Assembly: GCF_042652345.1 (NCBI RefSeq)
Contig: NZ_JBHSJJ010000012.1
Location: 1-64,000 of the forward strand
From: Negadavirga shengliensis
GTDB taxonomy: Bacteria > Bacteroidota > Bacteroidia > Cytophagales > Cyclobacteriaceae
Reading direction: 5' to 3'
DNA length: 64,000 nucleotides
Every line of letters begins with the position of its first letter. Positions within the stretch are counted from its first letter, which is position 1. The position numbers and the translations under genes were made by a program. This document shows positions 34,523 to 42,271 of this stretch, piece by piece. Under the pieces are notes generated by a model, which was not told the origin of the DNA, searched no databases, and saw only the letters and a list, made by a program, of their open reading frames with translations.

Positions 34523-34934
34523 TTAAGCGCTTTTCGTAGGGGCAACCGCCAGTATTTCAAAAATACAGAAATTTGTCAGTATTCCCAATTTATAATAAGA
34601 TATCTTTTTTATATAAAACAATAAAATTTTGACTGATGCTTACTATATTAAGGTATTCAAAATTTTATTCTGAAATAAAATTTAACTATCTTTCTATCCG
34701 TAAAATATCGGCCAATATATTAAAAATCCTTAGAATATAACAAAAATATTGCAGAGGACATGTAGATTTAGCTCTATATTAGTACTAAATAATTCTTTTT
34801 TTGAATTATTTAAATATAAATTTCCTTGATAATTAAAATTATAGAACAATTATTATAACATATTTAAAAGACCAAACCCAACCTTTAAAGTGCTATTATA
34901 TTTGTGTTGCAAGTTAATCTAACCAAAAGATATT
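34523..34934. other. Long AT-rich divergent promoter region
   Basis: There is no gene in these 412 bp between the divergent E1 and alanine dehydrogenase genes. TATATTTG at 34897-34904 is a perfect Bacteroidota -7 box for the alanine dehydrogenase gene, 30 bp before its ATG, though no TTG is seen at the expected -33 distance. Most of 34600-34870 is strongly AT-rich. Confidence 0.5.
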
Positions 34935-36047
34935 ATGCTAATCGGTGTTCCAAAAGAAATTAAAAACAACGAAAACAGGGTAGCCCTTACGCCTGCCGGT
35001 GCGAAAGAGCTTGTAAAACAGGGCCATCAGGTTTACTTACAAGAGAATGCCGGCGCGGAGAGCGGATTTGGTAATGAACTGTACAGAAAAGCCGGCGCAA
35101 CCATTCTGCCTTCGATCGAAGAGATTTACCGGGTGGCTGAAATGATCCTCAAAGTGAAAGAACCTATAGAACCGGAATATCCCCTTATACGGGAAAACCA
35201 GCTTCTCTTTACCTACTTTCATTTTGCCTCATATGAACCGTTAACCAAGGCTATGATCAACAGCAAAGCGGTGTGTCTGGCCTATGAGACCGTGGAAAAG
35301 GCCGACAGAAGCCTGCCGTTATTGATCCCCATGTCTGAGGTGGCCGGGAGAATGGCTGTGCAGAAAGGTGCCAATTATCTGGAAAAACCTTTGGGCGGAC
35401 GTGGAATCCTTTTGGGAGGGGTGCCGGGCACGCTTCCGGCTAAAGTACTGATTTTAGGAGGGGGCGTAGTAGGCACCCATGCGGCGCTAATGGCAGCCGG
35501 CTTGGGAGCTGATGTCACCATCCTGGATGTTTCCTTGCCACGCATGAGGTACCTCGCTGATATGATGCCGCCCAATGTCAAAACCATGATGTCTAATGAA
35601 TACAACATCAGAAAACTCATCCCCTCTGCTGACCTTATCATAGGGGCTGTCCTCATTCCGGGCGCCAAGGCTCCCCATCTCATCACCAGGGACATGTTGA
35701 AAGAGATGTTGCCCGGGACGGTATTGGTAGATGTGGCAGTGGATCAAGGGGGCTGCATAGAAACCTGCCAACCCACTACCCACGAAAATCCCACTTATGT
35801 TATCGATGGGGTTTTGCACTATTGTGTGGCCAATATGCCTGGAGCTGTCCCTTATACATCCACCCTGGCCCTGACCAATGCCACCCTTCCCTATGTTTTA
35901 GAGGTTGCTGAAAAAGGATGGAAAAATGCCGCCATCCAAAATCCCGAACTTCGTGCCGGGCTTAATATTATCGATGGCGAAGTGGTATATAAAGCCGTGG
36001 CCGATACTTTCTCTTTGGAATATGTTCCTGTCGAAAAGCACTTGTGA
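34935..36047 (+). CDS. ald: Alanine dehydrogenase
   Basis: The 370-residue enzyme starts MLIGVPKEIKNNENRVALTPAG, the hallmark of alanine dehydrogenases. The catalytic lysine is in ILKVKEP (residues 72-78), the catalytic histidine in LFTYFHFAS, and the NAD-binding loop is LGGGVVGTHAALMAAGLGADVTILD. VDVAVDQGGCIET and the C-terminal MPGAVPYTSTLAL complete the family set. It interconverts L-alanine and pyruvate with NAD+ and ammonia in the cytosol. It is monocistronic, with a -7 box upstream and a clear terminator downstream. Its neighbour is the branched-chain 2-oxoacid dehydrogenase, so both may serve amino-acid catabolism. Confidence 0.95.
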   Translation: MLIGVPKEIKNNENRVALTPAGAKELVKQGHQVYLQENAGAESGFGNELYRKAGATILPSIEEIYRVAEMILKVKEPIEPEYPLIRENQLLFTYFHFASYEPLTKAMINSKAVCLAYETVEKADRSLPLLIPMSEVAGRMAVQKGANYLEKPLGGRGILLGGVPGTLPAKVLILGGGVVGTHAALMAAGLGADVTILDVSLPRMRYLADMMPPNVKTMMSNEYNIRKLIPSADLIIGAVLIPGAKAPHLITRDMLKEMLPGTVLVDVAVDQGGCIETCQPTTHENPTYVIDGVLHYCVANMPGAVPYTSTLALTNATLPYVLEVAEKGWKNAAIQNPELRAGLNIIDGEVVYKAVADTFSLEYVPVEKHL

Positions 36048-36107
36048 GCCGATGGCCTCATCAAAATGAGCCGTAGTAATCGAGGGGAAGGCACCCTCTA
36101 CCCTATC

Positions 36108-36132
36108 AAAAACTGACAAAAATCAGTTTTTT
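36108..36132. terminator. Intrinsic terminator after ald
   Basis: AAAAACTGA-CAAAAA-TCAGTTTTT is a perfect stem, with T-runs on both strands, 60 bp after the ald stop codon. Confidence 0.85.
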
Positions 36133-36198
36133 CACTCAGATCCGTCATGAAATTTCAATTGGTATTTAAGGAGTTTTGTCCTGTAAATAAATCCCAAC

Positions 36199-37551
36199 TT
36201 GATGATGAATGCTGATCTGATCCAAAAATACAATGTTCCTGCACCTAGATATACCAGTTATCCTCCTGTTCCTTTCTGGAACAATGAACTCAGCCACGAA
36301 AACTGGCCAAGGTTGTTTCAGAAAGCTTACCATGAATTCGGGGAAGAAGGCATAAGTCTTTACATCCACCTGCCCTATTGTGAAAGCCTCTGCACTTATT
36401 GCGGCTGTAACAAGCGGATAACAAAAAACCACCAGGTGGAACTGCCTTACATTTCCGCCATCGTCAAAGAATGGAACCTGTACCTTGACATGCTCCGGGA
36501 TAAACCCAAATTGGCCGGAATTCATCTTGGAGGAGGTACTCCCACATTTTTCTCCCCCGCATCACTCAGCATGATGCTGAGGCACATACTTTCCACTTCT
36601 ACCGTAGCGGAAACCGCGGAATTCAGTTTTGAGGGCCATCCGAACAATACTACTTATGAACATCTGGCCGTTCTAAACGGCTTTGGTTTTGACCGGGTAA
36701 GCTACGGTATCCAGGATTTTAACCCAAAAGTACAGGTGGCCATACACCGGATCCAACCTTATAAAAAGGTAGAAGAAGCTACCTCCAATGCCCGGGAGAT
36801 AGGTTATAAGTCCATCAATTATGACCTCATATATGGTTTGCCCCATCAGACCCTGAAGACTTTAAAGGACACTATTGCCAAGGTCAACACACTCAGACCG
36901 GACAGAATCGCATTCTACAGCTATGCACACCTGCCTACAGTCTTCCCTTCCCAAAGAAGCTTCGAAAAACACCTGCCGAATGAACGCGAAAAGCGTGAAC
37001 TTTATGAAAACGGAAAACTGTGGCTTAGCCAAATGGGGTATTATGACATCGGCATGGATCATTTTGCGCTGCAAAGGGATCCTCTTTTCAAGGCGAAAGA
37101 AACAAAAACACTCCATAGAAATTTTATGGGATACACCACTTCCCCTTCCAAAATATTGATCGGGTTGGGATGCAGCGCCATCAGTGACCTTTATTATGCC
37201 TATGGGCAGAATGAGAAGCATGTCGAGGATTATAAGACTGCCATTACAGACAGCCAGCTCCCGCTCATAAAAGGTCACACACTCAACCAAGAAGACATCT
37301 TGATGAAAAAGCTCATTATGGACTTGATATGCAACGGGGAGGCTGATTGGACACCAAACCTAACACCCCTGCCGGAGCCTGTGGCGGATAAACTCACAGA
37401 ATTTAAAAATGAAGGCTTGCTGGACTTCTGCGAGCGGGGCATCAGGGTAAACGAACACGGAAAAACATTTATCAGAAACATCTGTATGGCCATTGACCCT
37501 TATTTCCAGACTCCCGCACACGCCAAACCTGTTTTCAGCAAATCCATATAA
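36199..37551 (+). CDS. hemN: Oxygen-independent coproporphyrinogen III oxidase
   Basis: The 450-residue radical-SAM enzyme has the cluster motif CESLCTYC and the GC pair that follows it (CxxxCxxCxC), then LGGGTPTFFSP, FEGHPNNTT and RVSYGIQDFNP. The C-terminal HemN domain includes IGLGCSAIS. It converts coproporphyrinogen III to protoporphyrinogen IX without oxygen in haem synthesis. It sits close to the cbb3 operon, and HemA lies 24 kb further right, which fits growth at low oxygen. I did not find the FNR-like N6 palindrome upstream. Three ATG codons start the frame, so 36202 or 36205 are also possible. Confidence 0.95.
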   Translation: MMMNADLIQKYNVPAPRYTSYPPVPFWNNELSHENWPRLFQKAYHEFGEEGISLYIHLPYCESLCTYCGCNKRITKNHQVELPYISAIVKEWNLYLDMLRDKPKLAGIHLGGGTPTFFSPASLSMMLRHILSTSTVAETAEFSFEGHPNNTTYEHLAVLNGFGFDRVSYGIQDFNPKVQVAIHRIQPYKKVEEATSNAREIGYKSINYDLIYGLPHQTLKTLKDTIAKVNTLRPDRIAFYSYAHLPTVFPSQRSFEKHLPNEREKRELYENGKLWLSQMGYYDIGMDHFALQRDPLFKAKETKTLHRNFMGYTTSPSKILIGLGCSAISDLYYAYGQNEKHVEDYKTAITDSQLPLIKGHTLNQEDILMKKLIMDLICNGEADWTPNLTPLPEPVADKLTEFKNEGLLDFCERGIRVNEHGKTFIRNICMAIDPYFQTPAHAKPVFSKSI

Positions 37552-37615
37552 ATAAGGGGATTAGGTTTAATGTTAAGTTTTTGTTAACTTAAAGCAACAA
37601 TTACTTAACATTGGG

Positions 37616-38479
37616 ATGAAAGCGGCAAAATTCGTCTTTTTGTACATGGGGCTCTTATTCGGCCTCCTGAACCACTCAAGGGCACAAATATATCCCAAAG
37701 AACTTTCCTTCTATCCCGAAATCCTGAAAACACACGGCCTGGAAGCCTATCCCGCCGATGACCCCTTTGTCTACCTCCAGTACCTAAGGCCGGAAAGTAT
37801 GGTCAACAGCCATAAATGGCAGAGACTGATCAAAATATTGGATAAGAAATTTAAGAAAGAGAGGGGAACAGATTTTTTGCGTTATATTTTCTTTAAGACC
37901 CAGGAAATGGTCTTGCAGGACTATATGGTTTATGCCTCCTTTTCCGAAACACTTGCTGAAGGGAAATATGATTGTGTGACAGGATCAGCCGTATATGGGC
38001 TGCTGCTGAAAAGATATGGTTTTCCTTTTGACATCATAGAAACAGACAACCATGTTTTCGTTATCGTTTCCCGCGACGAAAAACACGACATTATATTCGA
38101 AAGCACCTGGAAAATTGACGGCTTTATCCATGCTGCTCATGAGGCAGAGCACTTTTTTTCCCAATTCACAGCCACCTCTTCGGTCTCTTCCAACGCCGAA
38201 TCCACCTTGCATTTAGGAAACTTATCCCCGGCCCATTCAAAAAACAGCACTTTTAGAACCATTGGATTTAAAGAATTGAATGGATTACAGTTTTACAACG
38301 ATGCCATCAAAAAATTTGAGGGCAGAGCCTATAAGGAAGCTTATTTTCAGATGAAAATGGCAGCTACCTGGTACCCTTCGGAAAGAATCCTACGCCTTCA
38401 GGCCTTGTTGAAGCAACTCAATGAGGAGCATCAATCACATAAGGTCATTTCCACAATACCTGATTCCGCTGCTCCCTGA
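37616..38479 (+). CDS. Secreted transglutaminase-like protein
   Basis: The 287-residue protein has a signal peptide (to about residue 23, HSRAQ). A core resembling the transglutaminase/papain-like fold carries a cysteine in GKYDCVTGSAVYGLL (C120), a histidine in IETDNHVFVIV (H146) and an aspartate in KHDIIFESTW (D158). This is a plausible Cys-His-Asp triad for a peptidase or amide-forming enzyme, but the substrate is unknown. Its last 49 bp overlap the convergent safE-like gene. TTAAGTT/AACTTAA arms at 37573-37592 lie in its leader. The stop of hemN is 64 bp upstream. Confidence 0.7.
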   Translation: MKAAKFVFLYMGLLFGLLNHSRAQIYPKELSFYPEILKTHGLEAYPADDPFVYLQYLRPESMVNSHKWQRLIKILDKKFKKERGTDFLRYIFFKTQEMVLQDYMVYASFSETLAEGKYDCVTGSAVYGLLLKRYGFPFDIIETDNHVFVIVSRDEKHDIIFESTWKIDGFIHAAHEAEHFFSQFTATSSVSSNAESTLHLGNLSPAHSKNSTFRTIGFKELNGLQFYNDAIKKFEGRAYKEAYFQMKMAATWYPSERILRLQALLKQLNEEHQSHKVISTIPDSAAP

Positions 38480-39147
38480 ACGGCCTCCACATCCACCTTC
38501 GGGCTGATGTAATGAATCCCAAGCCCCATGCCTCTGACGATAAAAAGGACCCCGATAAACATGGCAAAATAAGGAAGTGCCCGGCTTATCCTTTGTTTGA
38601 GCCGAAAACCGAATAAGTCTTTTGAAAACATCAGGGTGAGCATCACAGGTATGGTTCCCATTCCAAAAAAGAGCATATACAGAAAGCCGTAAAAAACACT
38701 TTGGAGGGCAAGGGTGGCCGCCAAAGCAATATATACCATACCGCATGGCAGCAGACCGTTCAGTAAACCCGAAACAAAATAAGCCTGGGAGCCCCCTTTC
38801 TTCAGGTACTTGCCCAATTTCAACTTCAAACGGTTCATTCCGCCAAAAATCCCCGAACCGGCAATGATTCTTTCTGACCTTTTATAAAATAGGGCCATCA
38901 CCACGATCGCAGAGCCCATGAATATGGAAAAGAATTGCTGGAATCCGGTCAACGCCAACGAAAAACCGATCAAACCAATCAGCGCTCCCAGAGTGGCGTA
39001 AGTCAGGGTTCTGCCAAGATTGTAGGCCAGTTTATTCCCCGCAAACCTACTGCGGTCCTTTGCTGCCAATGTCATGGCAATCGGGCCGCACATGCCCAAG
39101 CAGTGGAATGAGCCAACCAAACCCAGTATAAAGGCTGTCCAAAGCAT
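38431..39147 (-). CDS. SafE/DsbD-like membrane protein of the cbb3 operon
   Basis: The 238-residue membrane protein has six to seven hydrophobic segments. The family motifs are GSFHCLGMCGPIAM near residue 13 and GLLNGLLPCGMVYIALAA near 127. This is the SafE/TauE-like group (CcdA/DsbD relatives) that Bacteroidota place behind ccoH. A role in copper or thiol transfer for oxidase maturation is inferred from position. It follows ccoH without a gap. Its 3' end overlaps the convergent secreted protein gene by 49 bp. Confidence 0.82.
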   Translation of the reverse strand: MLWTAFILGLVGSFHCLGMCGPIAMTLAAKDRSRFAGNKLAYNLGRTLTYATLGALIGLIGFSLALTGFQQFFSIFMGSAIVVMALFYKRSERIIAGSGIFGGMNRLKLKLGKYLKKGGSQAYFVSGLLNGLLPCGMVYIALAATLALQSVFYGFLYMLFFGMGTIPVMLTLMFSKDLFGFRLKQRISRALPYFAMFIGVLFIVRGMGLGIHYISPKVDVEAVQGAAESGIVEMTLCD

Positions 39148-39573
39148 TTACAATTCTATTTTTTTCTCTTCAAAATATTCTTTGTCGCCTGCTGTCCAGG
39201 ATAATTTGACACGCCAGTAGCCCGGTTTCAAACCCTTTAGGTCTAGCGAATTAGAGGAAGATCCATCTATTTTAACCTCTACTTTCCTGTCCAGACTGGC
39301 ATCAGAAGGGCGAAAAAGATGCAGCTCTCCCAGGGCGCCCACGGGCAGATCAAGGTGCAACACCTTTCCATCGCGGTCAAATACCAGCGTTTCCCGGTCC
39401 AGGTGGACGGTATTGCTGACTTTATCGATGTGTTGCTGATACTTTATTTCCTCCTCATAATAATTGGCTGTCACCAAATGGAGATCATCCTGTTTCATAC
39501 AGATGGTCACCATGGTCACCATGATCGTGGCAAACACCGCAAATACGATTACTATTCCTTTTCCCCAATCCAT
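39148..39573 (-). CDS. ccoH: FixH/CcoH cbb3 oxidase assembly factor
   Basis: The 141-residue protein has one N-terminal membrane anchor (GIVIVFAVFATIMVTMVTI), then VTANYYEEEIKYQQHIDK and a beta-rich periplasmic domain. All are typical of FixH. FixH/CcoH supports the assembly of cbb3 oxidase together with CcoG and the CcoI copper pump. The gene lies between ccoG (83 bp) and the safE-like gene (no gap), in the conserved order. Confidence 0.88.
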   Translation of the reverse strand: MDWGKGIVIVFAVFATIMVTMVTICMKQDDLHLVTANYYEEEIKYQQHIDKVSNTVHLDRETLVFDRDGKVLHLDLPVGALGELHLFRPSDASLDRKVEVKIDGSSSNSLDLKGLKPGYWRVKLSWTAGDKEYFEEKKIEL

Positions 39574-39656
39574 GCTGTCATTTATTTATATTTTAATAAG
39601 ATGATGTGTTATAACTTTTAACTGCTTCCCGGCGCAAGGCAACGAGGTGAATCTTT

Positions 39657-41084
39657 TTATTGCCCACCACTGCTGGACATTGGCCCCATGAAGCTTGTTT
39701 TTATTTTGTCGATTACCTTGCCATCCTGCAAGAACAGTAACGTGATATTTTCCTGGGGGGCCTGAATGTTTTCTTTGTCCTTCACGATAAAGAACCTTCC
39801 TTCCAATTTGGTCTGTCCATCCAGCTTCCAGTCAGTAGCACCCACCACCTCAACGGTATATTGCGGATCTTCCGCCATGAGAGAAACCTCCTGCAACTGG
39901 AATGTCTTATTGATAATGGTGGTTTCATACAGATTGCTGATTTTTCCGCCCTCCCTTTCCTGGTAGGTCATACCCCTGAACCTGGTCACAGTCGCGCCCA
40001 GATCGTCCCGCGTAGCCAACAAGGTGACAAAGGCGCCGATCAGCAGGAGTAAAACGGCTGTATAGCCTTTAACCCTGGCGGTCATCAGTTTTTGGGTACC
40101 TTTTTTAATACTGGTTTCGGAAGCGTAACGGATCAGGCCTTTGGGCCGGCTTATTTTTTCCATGACATCGTCACAGACATCCATGCAAGCCGTGCAGTTG
40201 ACGCATTCCATCTGAACCCCGTTTCGGATATCGATCCCCGTAGGACAGACCTGAACACATAAGGTACAATCCACGCAGTCCCCCAGTTTTTCCGCAACCG
40301 CCCTGTTTTTTCTGATGGGCCCGCGGGGCTCTCCCCTTACATAATCATAAGCCACATTGATGGAATTGTCATCGAGCATTACCCCCTGTAATCTTCCGTA
40401 GGGACATACTACAGTACAAGCCTGTTCTCTGAACCAAGCGAACACAAAAAAGAATATCCCTGTGAATGTCATTAACCCGATAAACCCTGCAAGGTTTTCC
40501 GTAGGCGGCTGCACTACAATTTCCTTTACCTTGTCAATCCCCACCAGATAGGCCATCACCACGTGTGAAATCAAAAGAGATATAAGAGCGAAAATCAGGT
40601 ACTTGATCCCCTTCTTTCTGATTTTCTCACCATTCCACGGCATATGATTCAGCTTTCTTTGCTGGCCCGCATCCCCTTCTATCCAGTATTCTACTTTCCG
40701 GAAAACCATTTCCATAAACAAGGTCTGAGGACATGCCCATCCACAAAAGGCCCGGCCAAACACCACGGTAAACAAAATGACGAAGACAAAGAAAATCAGC
40801 AAAAGGAAAATCAACAGGTAAGTATCCTGCGGCCAAAATACCGCCCCGAAGACAATAAACTTCCGCTCGAATATGTTAAACAGCAACCAGGGTCTCCCTT
40901 CTATTTTTATAAAAGGCCCTGCGAACAAAAGGCCCAGTAATAACCAGGAAATGTAAGTTCTCCACTTATAGAATTTTCCCGATACTTTCTTGGGGTATAT
41001 CCAATTCCTTTTACCGTCCTCTTTGACCGTGGCAAGAGCATCTCTGAATTTTTCCGGATCCGGATTTCCGTTTCTCATCGTCAT
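39657..41084 (-). CDS. ccoG: CcoG/FixG cbb3 oxidase accessory ferredoxin-like protein
   Basis: The 475-residue membrane protein has four to five transmembrane segments in its first half (SWLLLGLLFAGPFI, LLIFLLLIFFVFVILFTVV). Two [4Fe-4S] cluster motifs, CVDCTLCVQVCP and CVNCTACMDVC, lie near residues 270 and 298. A C-terminal periplasmic Ig-like domain follows. Members are thought to reduce copper for delivery to the oxidase. It is part of the cco operon, 65 bp downstream of ccoP, and the family length is normal. Confidence 0.92.
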   Translation of the reverse strand: MTMRNGNPDPEKFRDALATVKEDGKRNWIYPKKVSGKFYKWRTYISWLLLGLLFAGPFIKIEGRPWLLFNIFERKFIVFGAVFWPQDTYLLIFLLLIFFVFVILFTVVFGRAFCGWACPQTLFMEMVFRKVEYWIEGDAGQQRKLNHMPWNGEKIRKKGIKYLIFALISLLISHVVMAYLVGIDKVKEIVVQPPTENLAGFIGLMTFTGIFFFVFAWFREQACTVVCPYGRLQGVMLDDNSINVAYDYVRGEPRGPIRKNRAVAEKLGDCVDCTLCVQVCPTGIDIRNGVQMECVNCTACMDVCDDVMEKISRPKGLIRYASETSIKKGTQKLMTARVKGYTAVLLLLIGAFVTLLATRDDLGATVTRFRGMTYQEREGGKISNLYETTIINKTFQLQEVSLMAEDPQYTVEVVGATDWKLDGQTKLEGRFFIVKDKENIQAPQENITLLFLQDGKVIDKIKTSFMGPMSSSGGQ

Positions 41085-41149
41085 TTTTCAATCAGCACTT
41101 TTGAACAGGGATGCTTGAAGAGAACTGCAAATTATCCCTGTTTTCAGGC

Positions 41150-42109
41150 TCATTCCAAAGATGCGGACTCCAAGCCAAGTTCATCTTCACCCAATGCATC
41201 GACAGGTTGTTCGATGGCAGATTCATACCGCTCTCCCTGAGGTTCCTTAGGATTGGCGGGAGTGGTGCCTTGCATGGTAAGTATGTAACTGGCCACCTGT
41301 TGCATCTGTTCAGGACTTAGCTGGTCATTCCAGGGGATCATCCCTTTTTCTACTACGCCATATTTGATGATTCTGAACACATCATTGATGGAACCGCCAT
41401 GCAACCAATATTCATCGGTAAGATTAGGACCGACCCCGCCGCCGCCATCCGCGGCATGACAAGCAGCGCAGTTGCCTTCGTATAAGGTTTGACCAGCCTT
41501 TAGAGAAGGGCCTGAAGCATCAAACTGCACATTGGTTTCATCTATGCCGGTGAGGTTGAAGGCTTTTCTTTCCTCCTCCTGAAGGGCCGCCAGTCTAAGT
41601 TCTTCTTCGTATTCCTGAATCTGGGTCTTTCCGATCTGGAAAACCGAATAATTAAAGAAATAAACGATTCCAAAGGCTATGGTAGCATAGAAAAGCCACT
41701 TAAGCCAGGGAGGCATGAAATTGTCCAGTTCCACGATGCCGTCATAACTATGGTCCAATGCTATCTCTTTTTCCTCATCAATGGGTTTCATCTTACCCGA
41801 AACAAAACGTTCGTTGAACCTTTGCCACCAAGAGGGTGCTGTTTCCTCCGCGGAAGTGTTTTTTCTCAAAACAGACCTAAGAAATGATAATAAATATAGC
41901 ATCACCAGCATCAGAAAGAGAATCAGGACGAGGGTCACGCCGATGATAACCAGCAGCACCATCTGGTTACGGTCCATTTCCTGAAGTTGGCTCACCCAGT
42001 TGATATCGGATTGTTGACCATAAACAGGCATTGCCAAAATCAGACACACCCATGTGATTAGAGACAACTTAAGCTTTTTCATGTGCAGTTTCATTTTGTG
42101 ATTCATCAT
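41150..42109 (-). CDS. ccoP: CcoP, cbb3 oxidase cytochrome c subunit, mono-haem form
   Basis: The 319-residue protein begins with a leader or TM segment. Two more membrane helices follow (MVLLVIIGVTLVLILFLML, WLFYATIAFGIVYFFNYSV), then one cytochrome c domain with the haem motif CAACH near residue 222 and the distal methionine in GMIPW. Proteobacterial CcoP is di-haem, while this Bacteroidota form has a single CxxCH. It passes electrons from periplasmic cytochrome c to the oxidase. Its first 41 bases overlap the end of ccoQ, so translation is probably coupled. ATG codons at 42094 and 42082 are alternatives. Confidence 0.92.
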   Translation of the reverse strand: MMNHKMKLHMKKLKLSLITWVCLILAMPVYGQQSDINWVSQLQEMDRNQMVLLVIIGVTLVLILFLMLVMLYLLSFLRSVLRKNTSAEETAPSWWQRFNERFVSGKMKPIDEEKEIALDHSYDGIVELDNFMPPWLKWLFYATIAFGIVYFFNYSVFQIGKTQIQEYEEELRLAALQEEERKAFNLTGIDETNVQFDASGPSLKAGQTLYEGNCAACHAADGGGGVGPNLTDEYWLHGGSINDVFRIIKYGVVEKGMIPWNDQLSPEQMQQVASYILTMQGTTPANPKEPQGERYESAIEQPVDALGEDELGLESASLE

Positions 42110-42260
42110 TTAATGGCATCCCTTTCATATGGTCAACGTATGGCTTATCCACCCTAAGCACCCACCAAAACATCCCCAGAAAGAACGCCACAAAGATGAT
42201 TAATGAAATGATGGGATAGATTTCTATGTTTTCTATTGATCTTAATATTTCCTTATGCAT
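42069..42260 (-). CDS. ccoQ: CcoQ, small cbb3 oxidase subunit
   Basis: The 63-residue protein has a single transmembrane helix (PIISLIIFVAFFLGMFWWVL) and a charged tail, as CcoQ does. It stabilises the oxidase, linking CcoP to the core. It lies between ccoNO (11 bp gap) and ccoP (41 bp overlap). Confidence 0.85.
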   Translation of the reverse strand: MHKEILRSIENIEIYPIISLIIFVAFFLGMFWWVLRVDKPYVDHMKGMPLNDESQNETAHEKA

Positions 42261-42271
42261 GTCGAAGCTAT

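Noticed and set aside
36133..36198. FNR-type box upstream of hemN
   Set aside because: The TGAAATTTCA palindrome there has half-sites too close together and lacks the GAC part.
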